Source: Symsagittifera roscoffensis
Taxonomy: Eukaryota > Xenacoelomorpha > Acoela > Convolutidae
Assembly (NCBI RefSeq): GCF_963678635.1
Contig: NC_087070.1
Location: 40,493,831 to 40,557,830 of the forward strand
DNA length: 64,000 nucleotides
Direction of reading: 5' to 3'
The position numbers and the translations under genes were made by a program. Shown piece by piece: positions 11,303-22,500 of this stretch (the first letter of the stretch is position 1; each line of letters opens with the position of its first letter). The notes beneath the pieces are model-generated. The model had not been told where the DNA came from and searched no databases. It saw only the letters and a list, made by a program, of their open reading frames with translations.

Positions 11303-11619
11303 TAGTACTAACAGTATCGAAAGCCGCTTTCAAAAGGTCAATCTCCGTTTTTATATCATGAATAGCATTTTCAATAGGCTTCTCTTTAATTGATGTCTTC
11401 ACTGCTGTCTTTGTATTATCCACGCATTCATCGCATGCCTAAAAAGTCCGCGAATTGTAGAAAGATGGTCGTACACCTCGGCTGATATGTCAGTACAGGC
11501 ACAGTGCAGTCATCCTGAACATGGATTGCATTGAACTCCACAGTCCCTTTCTTCACATCTGCGTTGCAGGATTTACAAGGAGAGGTCTGTGCACTCTTCA
11601 GTCGTCCGCGAGTAAACAT
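11303..11619 (-). pseudogene. Zinc-finger/coiled-coil fragment, ORF1-like
   Basis: The minus strand reads CKSCNADVKKGTVEFNAIHV, then after a stop an ACDECV-like Cys pair and KPIENAIHDIKTEIDLLKAAFD, a helix with heptad character. A Cys-pair zinc finger followed by a coiled coil is the arrangement of ORF1 proteins of some CR1-like non-LTR elements. The fragment runs into the gap. A different zinc-finger gene cannot be excluded. Confidence 0.4.
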
Positions 11620-12245
11620 AACCCTATCTGTTTAATAAGTTTATCACAACAATTAGGCTAACGAACTAACGACTACTCAACGAATTAACGACTACAGACC
11701 CTGTCCCTCGACCGAACTCATAGTGTTCTGATTTTAACTTTGAGGATAACAGTGAAACATAGCTTTGTTTTGTTTTAAGTATACAAGTTCAAAAAAAGTT
11801 TTTTCCCTTGATTACTTCTGTGGTGGTCATTTAACTTATGTTATAGCTGTTTCGTGAAATGGCTTGTGTTGTAGCTACCAATTCACTCTTTAATAATTTT
11901 AATGATCTTGATATTGAAGAACGAAAGAGACAAACACAACAACATACGGTAAATACGAACCAGGGTGAACACTTTTTTCAGAGAAAAATAGTGACCATGA
12001 CAATTTTCGAATTTTTTGTCGACCTTTTTTTTAGGTAGAACAAATTAATTTTTCAAGCTCTGCCAAAGCACTAAAAAGTCCCTGTTCTGGCCAAAATTTC
12101 TGCGACGCAGGCATATTTTTGAATAAACAGGCTGAAAAAATTATTTTTAGGCAATTTTTGAAAAAATTTGAAAAAAAAATGCGTTTTTTCGGCGCGCGCT
12201 CCCCCCTCAATATTAGATATAATGGCGCCAAAAACCGTTGTAAAT

Positions 12246-12338
12246 AGTGACTTTAAGTGACCATTGAAAAAATAGTGACCAATTAGTGACCAATAGTGAC
12301 TGGTCACTAAAATAGTGACCCAGTGGTCACCCTGATAA
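12246..12338. repeat. TAGTGACC short-repeat cluster
   Basis: At least seven copies of TAGTGAC or its complement GTCAC lie within about 90 bases, some inverted (AGTGACTGGTCACT is a palindrome). It may be the edge of a small transposon or a simple repeat. Confidence 0.6.
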
Positions 12339-12576
12339 GAACACTGATTGAACATTAACCGCATGCTGGGAGACATATGATCATTTGTCACGTTGTACTG
12401 AGCAACAGTAATTCTACTAAACGAACTAACGACTACAGACCCTGTCCCTCGATGGAACTCTTTGAATTTCTGCAGTCGAATTGAGAACACCCGAGTCGAG
12501 ATTTTTCAGTTAATTTGAAGCAAGATTTGAGCGGTTTTTTTTAGACAATTACGCTCAAAATCTTGCTTCAAAAAGA

Positions 12577-12627
12577 GCGGTTTGAGCGGTTTTTGAACGG
12601 TTTATCTAAAAAAACCGCTCAAACCGC
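12577..12627. repeat. Perfect 18-bp inverted repeat with 15-base loop
   Basis: Left arm 12577-12594 (GCGGTTTGAGCGGTTTTT) and right arm 12610-12627 are exact reverse complements. Further copies of the AACCGCTCAAA unit lie at 12525-12540 and 12630-12672, so the region is a cluster of one short word in both orientations. Confidence 0.85.
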
Positions 12628-13823
12628 CCAATCCGCTCAAACCTTGCTGAAAAACCGCTCAAATCGCTCATATATTGCAATTAAAGTCCATCTTTTATGG
12701 CAAAGATCAGGGACACTGGATATACTCAGGGACACTGGATCTCCTTATTTAGCTGCTACATTCAACTTGATCTTCAGAAGCAACAGACATAACACTGAGA
12801 TGTTCAGCTTCATCAATTCAGTGAGCTATAAATCAAGTCGCTGAGCGTGGTGCTGACCAACAGGTATCGGTTGCCTGGTTTTTAATCGAAGGTACGGACA
12901 AATATACATAAGGTTGCAATGACCTAGAAGTCGGGTGAAGTATGGGCGTCGGGTGAAGTAAAATGTTCGTGGCCCGAAGAGAGATTGAATGCAAAAAAAA
13001 ATTGCCAATACTTCATCAAAACGGATTTATGAACACAAGTTGACATGGAAACTTGGCTCAGACTATAATCTCAAATACCCAAATGAGGTACATAACAGGT
13101 TCCAGTGAAATAACTGTTTGATAAAAAGCCTTAGTAAAGATGTTATATCAGATTTTTTCAAATTTCGGTTTCCAGAGGATGTTTTTTTTTCGATCAAATA
13201 AATAGAATTGTTTAAATAGACCAAGCGGCGGAACTTGCACTGGGCTCGAGACAAACAAGCAAATGCATCGAAAACTAGGAATCACGTGCCAAACATCAGT
13301 TCCCTTCAGGAAGGCGTGCCTCAGCTGTAGTAGAAAAAACAGAAAAAAGGGGGAAATATTTTAAAAATAGCGACTCAAGTTACCTAAATAGTCAACTGTC
13401 ACTGAATAACAAAACCAGGGACTATGCAACTTCAGTATTGTAAGTCAGACTCTACGGCCTCGCAGACATGCCTGCCGAGCTCTGAAATGCTATATACTTG
13501 AAATGCAGAAGTCCTTTGTGTGCCTAGACCTCTTTTCAACCGTAACAGTAAGATCAATAGACCAGCAATGGATATTGGCAGAAAAAAAAGAAAAAAAATT
13601 GACAAGAACACCTAAAAATTTTGACACTAATGCAATTTAGAAAACTGAGATCTAAATTATTTATTAATTCATTCCTGGAGTCAAAACACCCCTTGACAAG
13701 TTTCATCCCTATCTGACTACATCGCAACGAGCGCTAATAAAACAGCTGATTGAAGATTTATACAGCTAAAAATTAGCCACCACAAAACATTTTTGAAAAC
13801 AAATTTTAAAAAAATTTACAAAG

Positions 13824-15041
13824 AATTTAGAAAGTATTTTAAAATGGCACTTTGAAAAAACATTGAAAATTAGAATAAGATGATGCGCATCGATAGCAGG
13901 TCGGATTTCTGACCTAGAGCAGAAAAGACTGAAAGATTTTGCATCAAGAATCTTAAATAGCCAAGAGAAAAACTATTAAGTCATCAAACCAGAGTTCCTT
14001 TGAATTGTATGGGACACTACAACACTCCAATTACAACTTATTAGTAACGGTATTCCTCGGAACCAAGCGATATTCCCAACCACCAAGCCCAAGCGTTAAT
14101 CAACCATATAGGAGATTGGAAGATCAAGTTGCCAGTTACACTCTGGGTTTTCTCATGAAAAAAAATCTTTGGTTAGTGTTTCGGTTGAAACAGAAAATTT
14201 CGAAACAAAAATTTTTGAAGTTTCATTTGTGGAAAACTGATTATCATACAATTTCATAGTATGGGAAACATGCTTTTCATACATTTTCATATATGAAAAA
14301 AATGCTTATTTTGCTATTTTCATACATACACTTTTATTCTATGAAATTGTATGAAAGAATATGATAAGCATTTTTTTCAAAAATGAAAATTGTATGACAA
14401 GCATTTTTGTCAACCCGGGCTTGATATAGAATTCAGGATTAAAAAAAGGAGATAATTGACTATCTATTGAGGGCTTTTTGAAAAGCCAAAGCCCGCCACA
14501 GCGAGTTGCTGTGATATTTTTCTCGCCGAAAAAACTGTGTTTTTTTCAACCTAAGAATTTGGTTTGCTTTCTTTTGAACCATTTAAATAATCAAAAAAAA
14601 ACACCAGTTGGAATACGTCACGTGTCCGAAAAACAAATTAAAGAAAACAAAATTGCTTGCTTTGAAACGCATCATAACAAACCTCACAACGAGCCCATTT
14701 AGCACAAAAGCTGGTTTTTATCCAAAAATACCAAACCGATAAAAATATATAATTAATCAGTGTCTCTTGCTGCACAATTTTGTGAACAATAATATGAATA
14801 ATAATAAAAAATATAATAAATTAGCTTCATTTTGTGCAATAATCCAACAATTTGGAAAAGTTATCCTTGAAAGAGCACCAACTTGAGCAAGCGCACAATG
14901 TATTTCAATCTTAGAAGCGCCGCTGAAAAATTTCTTTCAAGTACCATCTTATATGGACCTGATTAATCAATCTATCTAACAATTATCCAAAAAAAAATAA
15001 TAATTGATATGAAGGAAAAATGTGAAATTTTGAAACTTTAC
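13824..15041. repeat. Duplicated block X, first copy
   Basis: 1,218 bases nearly identical to 33033-34251, differing by single bases such as the T-run near 14405. No gene is recognised inside. It is the left part of a ~2.5-kb tandem duplication unit that Element B later split at its right edge. Confidence 0.95.
14228..14416. repeat. Nested inverted repeats in block X
   Basis: CATACAATTTCATAG near 14246 pairs with CTATGAAATTGTATG near 14341, and ATGAAAAAAATGCTTATT near 14294 pairs with a complement near 14361. The layout fits a small hairpin or MITE-like element. A second copy lies at about 33437-33625. Confidence 0.55.
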
Positions 15042-15042
15042 A

Positions 15043-15930
15043 TGTAACAGTCGCCTACTTTAGTCACATATGAGGCTTAAGAAAAATAGGCCCTATAACC
15101 ATTGGCTCAAGAGTCAGGGACACTATCTCTTGTGTTTTTCCGCCTCAAGAACGGTCGGAGCCAATTCGGTTCGCTTGCGACATGAGACTGGAACCCATTA
15201 CAGCTTAAAGGCCACTACCAAAATACCCCCCCACTCTAGAAATAAAGACGTCCCCATACTTAGGTCTCGGGATACCCAAAATACATGAACGCCGTTAAAA
15301 ACCGGGTCGGAACAATCCGCTTAGTTACTTTTTATTGGACAGTGGAACTTTGATCCATTTCAGATGGATCGACCTAAAACTCGCCTTATCTCAACATAAC
15401 TATCATAAAATACACTCGAGAAATTTAAATTGGAACTTACATATCGACGCACTTGAATATGAGGAGTAAGTTATAACTGAGCAGCTTGAGAATTAAGTAA
15501 TATAACTAAATAAGTTTTAAGGCCAATTAGTTTCAATAACAGAAGTAAGTTTTTGTCTCTAGAATCAAAGTCTCTGAATGAACCCTTTGGACACTCGAGT
15601 TGTCCACTCTTCCATTCAGAGTCCACTCCCTTCCATTCGAATAATTGTTCTGTCTCAAGTCCGTATTCGATTCTCCTGTTTTCAGGACAAGACAGCTCTA
15701 CTCTCTTGATATTTCGTATCGAGAAATTGCGAATAGCAATTTCCTGCCTTTTTTTTGAGTAGTTTCCCGCAATTGTTAATTCGGGTGTTCTGATTTCTGA
15801 CTTTTTCATTTTCAGTTGGTTCGAGAAAATTGAGCATGACAGGCTCGATTCGAATTTTGCAAAATTAAAATTTCACTCCAAAATTACGTATTTCTCAAGG
15901 TCAAACCCCCAGACATGACCGACTGGCACA
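15043..15930 (-). repeat. Element B 3' LTR
   Basis: Element sense starts TGTGCCAG and ends GACTGTTACA. A minus-strand AATAAA polyadenylation signal lies at 15331-15336. A 112-codon open frame in element sense (15809-15471) is present in both LTRs; with near-identical LTRs this is not evidence for coding. Confidence 0.95.
15331..15336 (-). terminator. AATAAA polyadenylation signal in Element B LTR
   Basis: AATAAA on the minus strand, about 290 bases from the LTR 3' end, in the range expected for the R region. The 5' LTR copy is at 31142-31147. Confidence 0.5.
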
Positions 15931-16370
15931 TACTCCCCGGACTCGAGATCGATGTCCTCATCTTGTGTTGTCATCTGCCAATAAGTCCCAGAGAACCGAG
16001 TGTTGCTCAAGATACAGTGCCAGTGGTCATTTACAGAAGTTTGCATCGGACTTAAGTTTATCTACCTTCCAAAATTCACAACCATATAAAATTTTCACAC
16101 TATCGCTAAACAGCAATCAAAATCTGCACACACCTGCACCCATGGATCCCCGCTTTTTAAGCTGGTAATTTTTAAAATTTCTTTTGTCCTATTTCAGTCA
16201 GAGAATTGTCATGCATCAATTTGATTTATATACTAGATCTATCATATTAATAACAATATCTTATTCGTCTAAAATTTCTTTTTCGTGAACCCAGATTTCA
16301 TCCAAGTTCACGCTCAAGCCCCCTCCCTCTCAAGACTCAAGACTCTAGAATTTCCTTTCGAGCCACTGGC
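15931..16370 (-). other. Element B 3' UTR with polypurine tract
   Basis: 440 bases between the ORF3 stop and the 3' LTR. GTCCGGGGAGTA at 15931-15942 (minus strand) touches the LTR and is the best polypurine-tract candidate. No other gene is seen. Confidence 0.7.
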
Positions 16371-19300
16371 TCACCTCATGTTCTTCGCCTTCGAGGTACC
16401 TGATACCGGTGTTCTTGGCACTGTAATTTGTTCCAATAGTGCCTCTTCGTCATCGGAGCTAATCACAATTTCCTCCCAGGCCTTCAGCTGTTCATAGGCT
16501 CGCATCCACTCTCTCTGCTCTTGCAACCTTTTCAATTGACTTGGTAGGCCTTTCACCTTCGACTCCCGGTTCAAGCAGAAGGAGTTATGAAGACTCAAGC
16601 TCACATTCCTCGCCAGGTCCTCCTCCAGTATCGTTTCCCTCGCTCTAGAATTGTCTCTGGATATTCTGCCTACTCTTTTCCACCCCGCCGTGATTGCGTT
16701 TCGATGGGTTAGCAGAGGTCTCTTAAAGGCATCTGGCCCTATTTCAGCTTGGAATTGTCGATATTCCTTCTGATGTTTCCTCATGTGGTCCTTTGTCACT
16801 GCATACAACCAGGATGTTAACGTCGCACGAAACCAAGGAAAGAATCTCAGGCGGCTCCATATGTGTCTGACTTGCACTGGTATGGCGAATACCTTGCATG
16901 CAGTCTCGAACAACTCCAGTCTCCTGCTGTAATCTATCGCATAAATCGATTCAGCTGTTGGCGCTCTCGATTCTCTGTACTTCGCTATATTCTCCTCAAT
17001 CCATCTCAGAGCCAGCATCGTGCTTACCACTAAGATGGTCACCTTTTGTCGATACTCCGGTAGTCCTAGCGACTTAATTTCTTCTACGTCCCAGATCAGA
17101 CAGAGATTGGCGCGGTCCGGGTACCACACTGTCTGCGCCAGACAGTGGCATGGACAATCCCCATGCGTGAGGTCGATGCTTCTAAGGTTGCGTTCTCCCG
17201 AAGCTTCTAGGAGAGGCTCAAGTTCCATCATTTTCTCATGCACCACGTCGACTTCTTCCGAGCTTGAAGCACCTACTGCGGGTTTCCCCACCACGTTCTG
17301 CTTCCCATGATCACTTGCATTTTCGCTCTCCAAGCCTAGAAGTTCTTCACCCCAGATTTCACTCAAGTCATCTCTTTGCTCCCTTGGTACTGCTCCTCGG
17401 ATCTTCCTCAATAGCTTGTGTGAGTGGTGTGACATCCGAGCTAGTCTCACGCACTTGGGCACTGAGAAGGCTTTGTCTATCATCACCCTCTGGCTGGACA
17501 CCTCCACCATCGCCATGTGTAGTGGATAGTGGCTCCCACATAGGTTAGCCAACACTGATCCCACTAAGGATTTTGCATTTAGAGGCAATCCATAGGCTTC
17601 GCTCATGGGAAATCCCATCTCTGCCTCGAGTCCGATCTTCCAACTCTTGATGTGCTTCTGGTTCACTTGTAGCACTCCGGGCCATGATTCCACGCTTAAC
17701 GCGGTCACCAGGTGATGTTCTGACTCTAGCCTCTCCAGTGACTGGAGACTGCACATTCTTGAGAAGAATCCCAAGGCTGTCGCTAGGTTCACGGTGGTCC
17801 TCGCGTAACATTCAGCCACTATCTGTACCTCACTCTTCTCCCTTTCAGTGATATCTTCAAACCAGGTAGTGAGGTCCTCTTTCTGGAAAGATTGTATCCT
17901 GACGCATAATCGTCCATCACAAATATGTTCGCCGTTACTGCATGTCGAATCAAGACAACTGCCCGGCTCCATCCTCCTCACCGGCTCTGTTCCACTTGTC
18001 ACCTCACTTGATTCTTTCACCTGAGGCAAGATCAGTTTGTGTACTATGCTCAAGATCGCCAAGTCCTCATCCTCTGTCGGTGCCAATCTCACTCGCTCAG
18101 TGACCTCCTCAATCATACTTGCATGGGGATGTGGACACCAGGAAGGTCTGAGTAATTTCCATACCACTCCCAGGTTCGTGATCAACACGCCACTCCCATC
18201 ACCCATTTTTAGCTCCACTCTTTTACTTGAGCGTGGCACACTTATCACTCCCGGCATCCCCTCAAGAACCAGACCCAGGCTAGGTCTCTCTCTCTCCACA
18301 ACGTCTATCTCCACTATCTTCTCTGTCCAGAACTTCAACAGCTCCGCCACTTCATAATTTCTGTTGGCTCCTCCAGCTTCCAGGTCCAAGAAGGGGTTGT
18401 ACGCCATTCCCATTACTCCAGAAACATATTGGTACTCTCCCTTTCTGTTGAGTTTCAAGTACTCCCCTGACGAAGCCAGGTTGCGGTGAACGTCGTGCTC
18501 CTCTTCGAACTTCTTGTTGTAGAACCTCCGTATCTCATCCAACTTCCTATGGTTCTCCAGAGATTGCCTAGAACCATCCTCCCTCTCTATCCCAGTGCTC
18601 TGATACACATTCAAGATGACTGTGGAGACTCTCCTTTCCAACGTCTTGCTTGCGACTGCTTTCTGATGACATGCTAGGATGGTACTGTCAGTCATCATCG
18701 ACATCGTCCACCTCAAGAAACAGGTTGCATCCTTCCTCCTTGCCAGACTCAAGCCTGAGTTGTCCTTGGCAACGTGCTGCATCAACATTCGGTATATCTC
18801 TAGATTTTTTCCTCCCAGCTTCAACTTGTCGTATGAAGTCAGCGTTTCCAGCTCTATCCCCAACAGGCTCCACGCGAACATCAGTTGTCCTGCAGTCCTG
18901 ATAAAGGGATTCGCCATCAGTGGTGGTGCCGATGAGGATGTCCTCATCGCCTCTTCAAAATGATCCTTCAATAAGTTCTGCCAGGATCTCTTCAGCTGGT
19001 TTGCCAACTCTATCTTGTTGACCTCAGCCTTCTGCTGGGTGGCCCAGCTGTATCGTTTGCGAGCCACTCCACTGTTCAACTTCTTCAAACAGCCTTCCAT
19101 CTCCTTCAATGTCTCGAGAGCTATCCACCATGGTCGGGAGGTGTTTCTGGTTTTATTTTTCTCAAGTGGATCACTGGTCACTTGCTTCCCGACAGCTTGA
19201 TGTTCACTTGAGACCCACTCTTTGCCAACATCTACTTCCCAGGTCTGCCCGCTCGTCGAACCTCGCTTCATTTTTATTCTTTGAGGTTTGAAATCCTCCT

Positions 19301-19559
19301 CCGTCACGGAACTAGTGGGATTCTCCATTTCTTTTTCTATGTCGAGCAGTTTCCTCGGTTCGTAGCTACTCTTGTAGGCTGCCGTTTTCCATCGCGCCAG
19401 AACCATGGGAGCCGTCTCTCTCAAGTCTTTTTCCGAGACCGCGTCAGCTGAAGGACTGCCCATTCCCTCCACATCTCTCTTCCTCTTGCGAGACCTCACG
19501 TCTTTGCTTGGGGGCGTCATTGGTATCATCACTGATTCAACTTCCTTTTCTCCAGCCAA
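16371..19559 (-). CDS. ORF3, conserved protein of unknown function in the env position
   Basis: 1,062 codons, intact. The ATG lies 40 bases past the Gag-Pol stop, so it needs a spliced or subgenomic mRNA or reinitiation. No signal peptide or clear membrane span is visible, so it is not an envelope protein. Visible features: a basic RSRKRKRD run near residue 22 (likely nuclear signal), LLRPSWCPHPHA near 470, a Cys/His cluster (GSCLDS, then HICDGRLC, near 535-550), SVPKCVRLARMS near 705, THGDCPCHCLAQT near 797, LTHRNAITAGWKR near 950, and an acidic IVISSDDEEAL near 1035 that resembles a SUMO-interacting motif. The blocks recur in Elements C and D. I do not recognise the family. Two Cys/His clusters suggest metal binding; that is inference. 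Confidence 0.85.
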   Translation of the reverse strand: MAGEKEVESVMIPMTPPSKDVRSRKRKRDVEGMGSPSADAVSEKDLRETAPMVLARWKTAAYKSSYEPRKLLDIEKEMENPTSSVTEEDFKPQRIKMKRGSTSGQTWEVDVGKEWVSSEHQAVGKQVTSDPLEKNKTRNTSRPWWIALETLKEMEGCLKKLNSGVARKRYSWATQQKAEVNKIELANQLKRSWQNLLKDHFEEAMRTSSSAPPLMANPFIRTAGQLMFAWSLLGIELETLTSYDKLKLGGKNLEIYRMLMQHVAKDNSGLSLARRKDATCFLRWTMSMMTDSTILACHQKAVASKTLERRVSTVILNVYQSTGIEREDGSRQSLENHRKLDEIRRFYNKKFEEEHDVHRNLASSGEYLKLNRKGEYQYVSGVMGMAYNPFLDLEAGGANRNYEVAELLKFWTEKIVEIDVVERERPSLGLVLEGMPGVISVPRSSKRVELKMGDGSGVLITNLGVVWKLLRPSWCPHPHASMIEEVTERVRLAPTEDEDLAILSIVHKLILPQVKESSEVTSGTEPVRRMEPGSCLDSTCSNGEHICDGRLCVRIQSFQKEDLTTWFEDITEREKSEVQIVAECYARTTVNLATALGFFSRMCSLQSLERLESEHHLVTALSVESWPGVLQVNQKHIKSWKIGLEAEMGFPMSEAYGLPLNAKSLVGSVLANLCGSHYPLHMAMVEVSSQRVMIDKAFSVPKCVRLARMSHHSHKLLRKIRGAVPREQRDDLSEIWGEELLGLESENASDHGKQNVVGKPAVGASSSEEVDVVHEKMMELEPLLEASGERNLRSIDLTHGDCPCHCLAQTVWYPDRANLCLIWDVEEIKSLGLPEYRQKVTILVVSTMLALRWIEENIAKYRESRAPTAESIYAIDYSRRLELFETACKVFAIPVQVRHIWSRLRFFPWFRATLTSWLYAVTKDHMRKHQKEYRQFQAEIGPDAFKRPLLTHRNAITAGWKRVGRISRDNSRARETILEEDLARNVSLSLHNSFCLNRESKVKGLPSQLKRLQEQREWMRAYEQLKAWEEIVISSDDEEALLEQITVPRTPVSGTSKAKNMR

Positions 19560-19599
19560 CTCTTGCCTCCCCCCTGCTCGACGCTCCCGTGTACCTGAC

Positions 19600-22500
19600 T
19601 CAGGCGATACTCAAGTAGTACTTCTTGTGAAGATGCACCACTATCTCCGTTTCTGCAAAGACCACATGAAAAATGGCGTACAATTCCCTCGAGCTCAGTT
19701 TGCCCCTGTTTGGGTCGTACACCGGCACCGAGACCTCCAATATTCCTCTTTCAATCATGAAGTCGCGTAGTCTTGTCAGAGCCAATATCACGTGTTCGGG
19801 ATCAATTGTGTTCCTGTCGTTGACTCTCGTTACTAGGAAGCAGAGGTATTTGCCCGGGACTTGTGCCACTGACGGTGGAAGCGCCGCCATGCCTCCCAAT
19901 CCTTGCCTCTGTCTGAACAGAAACTCTACGTTCTGGTATTCTCTTTTGAAGTCAGCCTCCAATCTTGATTTGAAACTCATGTCCGCCGTGATGCAGATCG
20001 CGCTGGTCCTGTTTGACAGGATGAAGTCGCTATCCGTTATCATGATGTTCTCTGAGTATTCATTGGGTATTTCGAATTTCGTTTTGAAATTCCTTCCTAT
20101 GGTAGGCTCTGGTTCTTCTTCCTCCAGTTCCAATCCGCTTGTTTCCCTCACTTCCTTGAGCTTCTTTATCATCGAATTTTCGGTGTGGGTAAGTCCTACC
20201 CCCACTCCCCGGACAAAAATATTTATCGACGTCCCCGTCGATGTAGTCGGGTCTGAATTGTCTTTAGGGATGTCCAGTGGCCTGTCTGTTGCTGTCCATC
20301 CGAAAAGAGGCTCCGCTGTCTTCATGTACTTTGCTGCTGATACATCGACTTGCTGCATGCTTTGTCCTTCGTGACCCTCGTCTTTGACATCACGCATCCA
20401 CTCTAGAATCCTCAAGTTCGTATTCTCCCTCCTTTCTATTTCACCCTGCTCGAGATCCGTCTCCACTTCTGGCGTCGAGTAATCATCCTGCGGATAATGT
20501 CCACCATCGTCAATGACCTGCCATTCCTCTCCTGCTTCCAGTTCGCCTACGCCTAGTAGTTCCTCGCTTAACTTTTCTGGCTGTATCTTATCGATCAAGA
20601 AGTCATCCCCGTACCTATTGTACCTCATGCCTGTGCGTTTACGATTGCCCGTCCTGGTTTCCGGTGGTGTTGGTTGATCCGGTTCCATCCACTTCGGTAC
20701 CTCGTTTTGCTCTGGGTCGTTCCAGTCTTCTTCTACAAATGAACCTGCATCCGACTCCACTTCTATCTTTTCGTTGTCGTCCAAACTCAAGTTCTCATTA
20801 CCATCATTTTTCTCTCTGGTGCCTTTCTCATTCACTTCGCACGCTGGTTCCACCACCAGGTAGTCAAGACCCTCCATGTCTTTCGGCAGGCACCAATCCT
20901 CCGGGGACGGAACGTGAGGTTTCAGATTTTCGTAATGTGCTGCTCGCCCTGTACTCAAGCGATAGAACCTTCCTTGTTGATGTACTTCCGTAATCATGAA
21001 CGGTCCTCTCCATTTCTTGAGTAGTTTCTTTGTTCCCTTGGGCGGTATGACGTTTTGAAAGACCCACACGTATTGGCCCACTTCGTATGGCTTTGCTCTC
21101 AGTATCTTTTCGTCATATTTCTTGCGTTGCCTCGTTTGCGCTTGTGCCGTGTTTCTCCGACATAGCTCGTTCAGCTCTTGTTGTCTTTTGATCGCTTCCT
21201 TCACGTATGCTTGAGGCGACGTCCTCTTCCCCTCGTACTCCGGATAGAAGAATGTCAGAGGCATTGCCCTTTCCCTGCCCGTCAACATCATGAAAGGGCT
21301 GATACCCGTTGTAGAGTGCTGGGTACTATTGTAGGCTCCTACTACCTGTGGCAGGTATTTGTCCCAGTCCGTCATGTACCTTGAGCAGTACACCCTGAGC
21401 ATGTTGACTAGTGTCCTGTTCTGTCTTTCTACCAACCCATTGGTCTGTGGATGATAGGTCGTCGAGTGTGCTTGAGCAATGTGTGACCTCTTCATCAATT
21501 CTTTTGTTAAGTCCCCCACAAAAGCCTTGCCGTTGTCTGACTGGAAAGTCATTGGGCAACCATACCGCGATATCCAATGCGTTATCAGGTGATCACATGT
21601 TTCCTCTGCTGAGGCTGTCTGGCACGGAACTGCTTCCGCCAACTTGGTGAAGTGATCTATTATAACTAGTATTTGGTTATAACCCGATTCCGTCATGCAG
21701 ATTTTCTGATGGTCTATCTGCACCACTTCATTGAATTCCGAACTCTCGACAGACTTGAGGGGAAACTTCATCTTCCTTGGGTCTTTTACTTGAAGGCATG
21801 CTAGGCAGGCATTCACCCATCTCTCGCAAGCTTTTCTCATTCCCGGCCAGTCAAACCTGTGAAGTATCCTTTGTTGTACTTTATCTATCCCCTGATGGCC
21901 CATTTGGTCGTGTGATCTGAAGAGCACTTCCGTTTGGTACAGTTGTGGTAGTATGATGAGGTTGTGTTTGTGTAATATCTTTTCCTCATCTCTTCTCTTG
22001 CACGCTACCACCCCTTCCGCTGTGTGGTAAAGTAAGTCTCTCTTTTCTTTGTAGAACTGGCTCAAGATCTTGTAGCTGTCTTCCTCAAGTTCCCCCTTCT
22101 CCTTGACTCCAGAATGGATCCATTTGGAGAGGTTACTTGTCATTTTGTCATTCTTCTGGGCCCTTATTAGGTCAGACAGTCTATATCTCGCCTTAACGTG
22201 CTCCTTTAACGCCATGATCTGTCCATTCATCTCACCAGGATTGTGGATGTCATCGCTCAGTTTCACACATATTATCCTTTTCATGATCTTCATGTCGTCC
22301 TCTGGTACCAGATTCGTTCTGACGTTTGAGTTGCACGATAGTTCCCTAAGAGGCTTTCTTGAAACTGCTATTTTCTCGAGCTCTGTTCCACCTCGTACCT
22401 CTTGCATTTCCAGATTGTACGTTCCTGAAGATGGATCTGTCTGTAATTCCCTGTCGTGCTGTCTCATCTTCTCTTCCGCCAGTATCATGCATAGACTGTC

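Larger units (their letters stand above)
11640..13823. other. AT-rich intergenic DNA with short repeats
   Basis: No gene is supported. Contents: a ~31-base direct repeat at 11680-11710 and 12421-12451 (GACTACAGACCCTGTCCCTC), a cluster of TAGTGACC units at 12246-12338, a strong hairpin at 12577-12627, and homopolymer-rich DNA from 12950 on. Confidence 0.6.

Noticed and set aside
15471-15809. 112-codon ORF in both LTRs of Element B
   Set aside because: Both LTRs are nearly identical because the element is young, so presence in both is no evidence of selection. The translation shows no domain.
16371-19559. ORF3 as an envelope gene
   Set aside because: No signal peptide, membrane anchor or fusion peptide is visible, and the hydrophobic runs are too short for a membrane span.
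19673-20374. Long plus-strand ORFs opposite the Element B and C polyproteins
   Set aside because: They are shadows of the real minus-strand genes, with no domains of their own.
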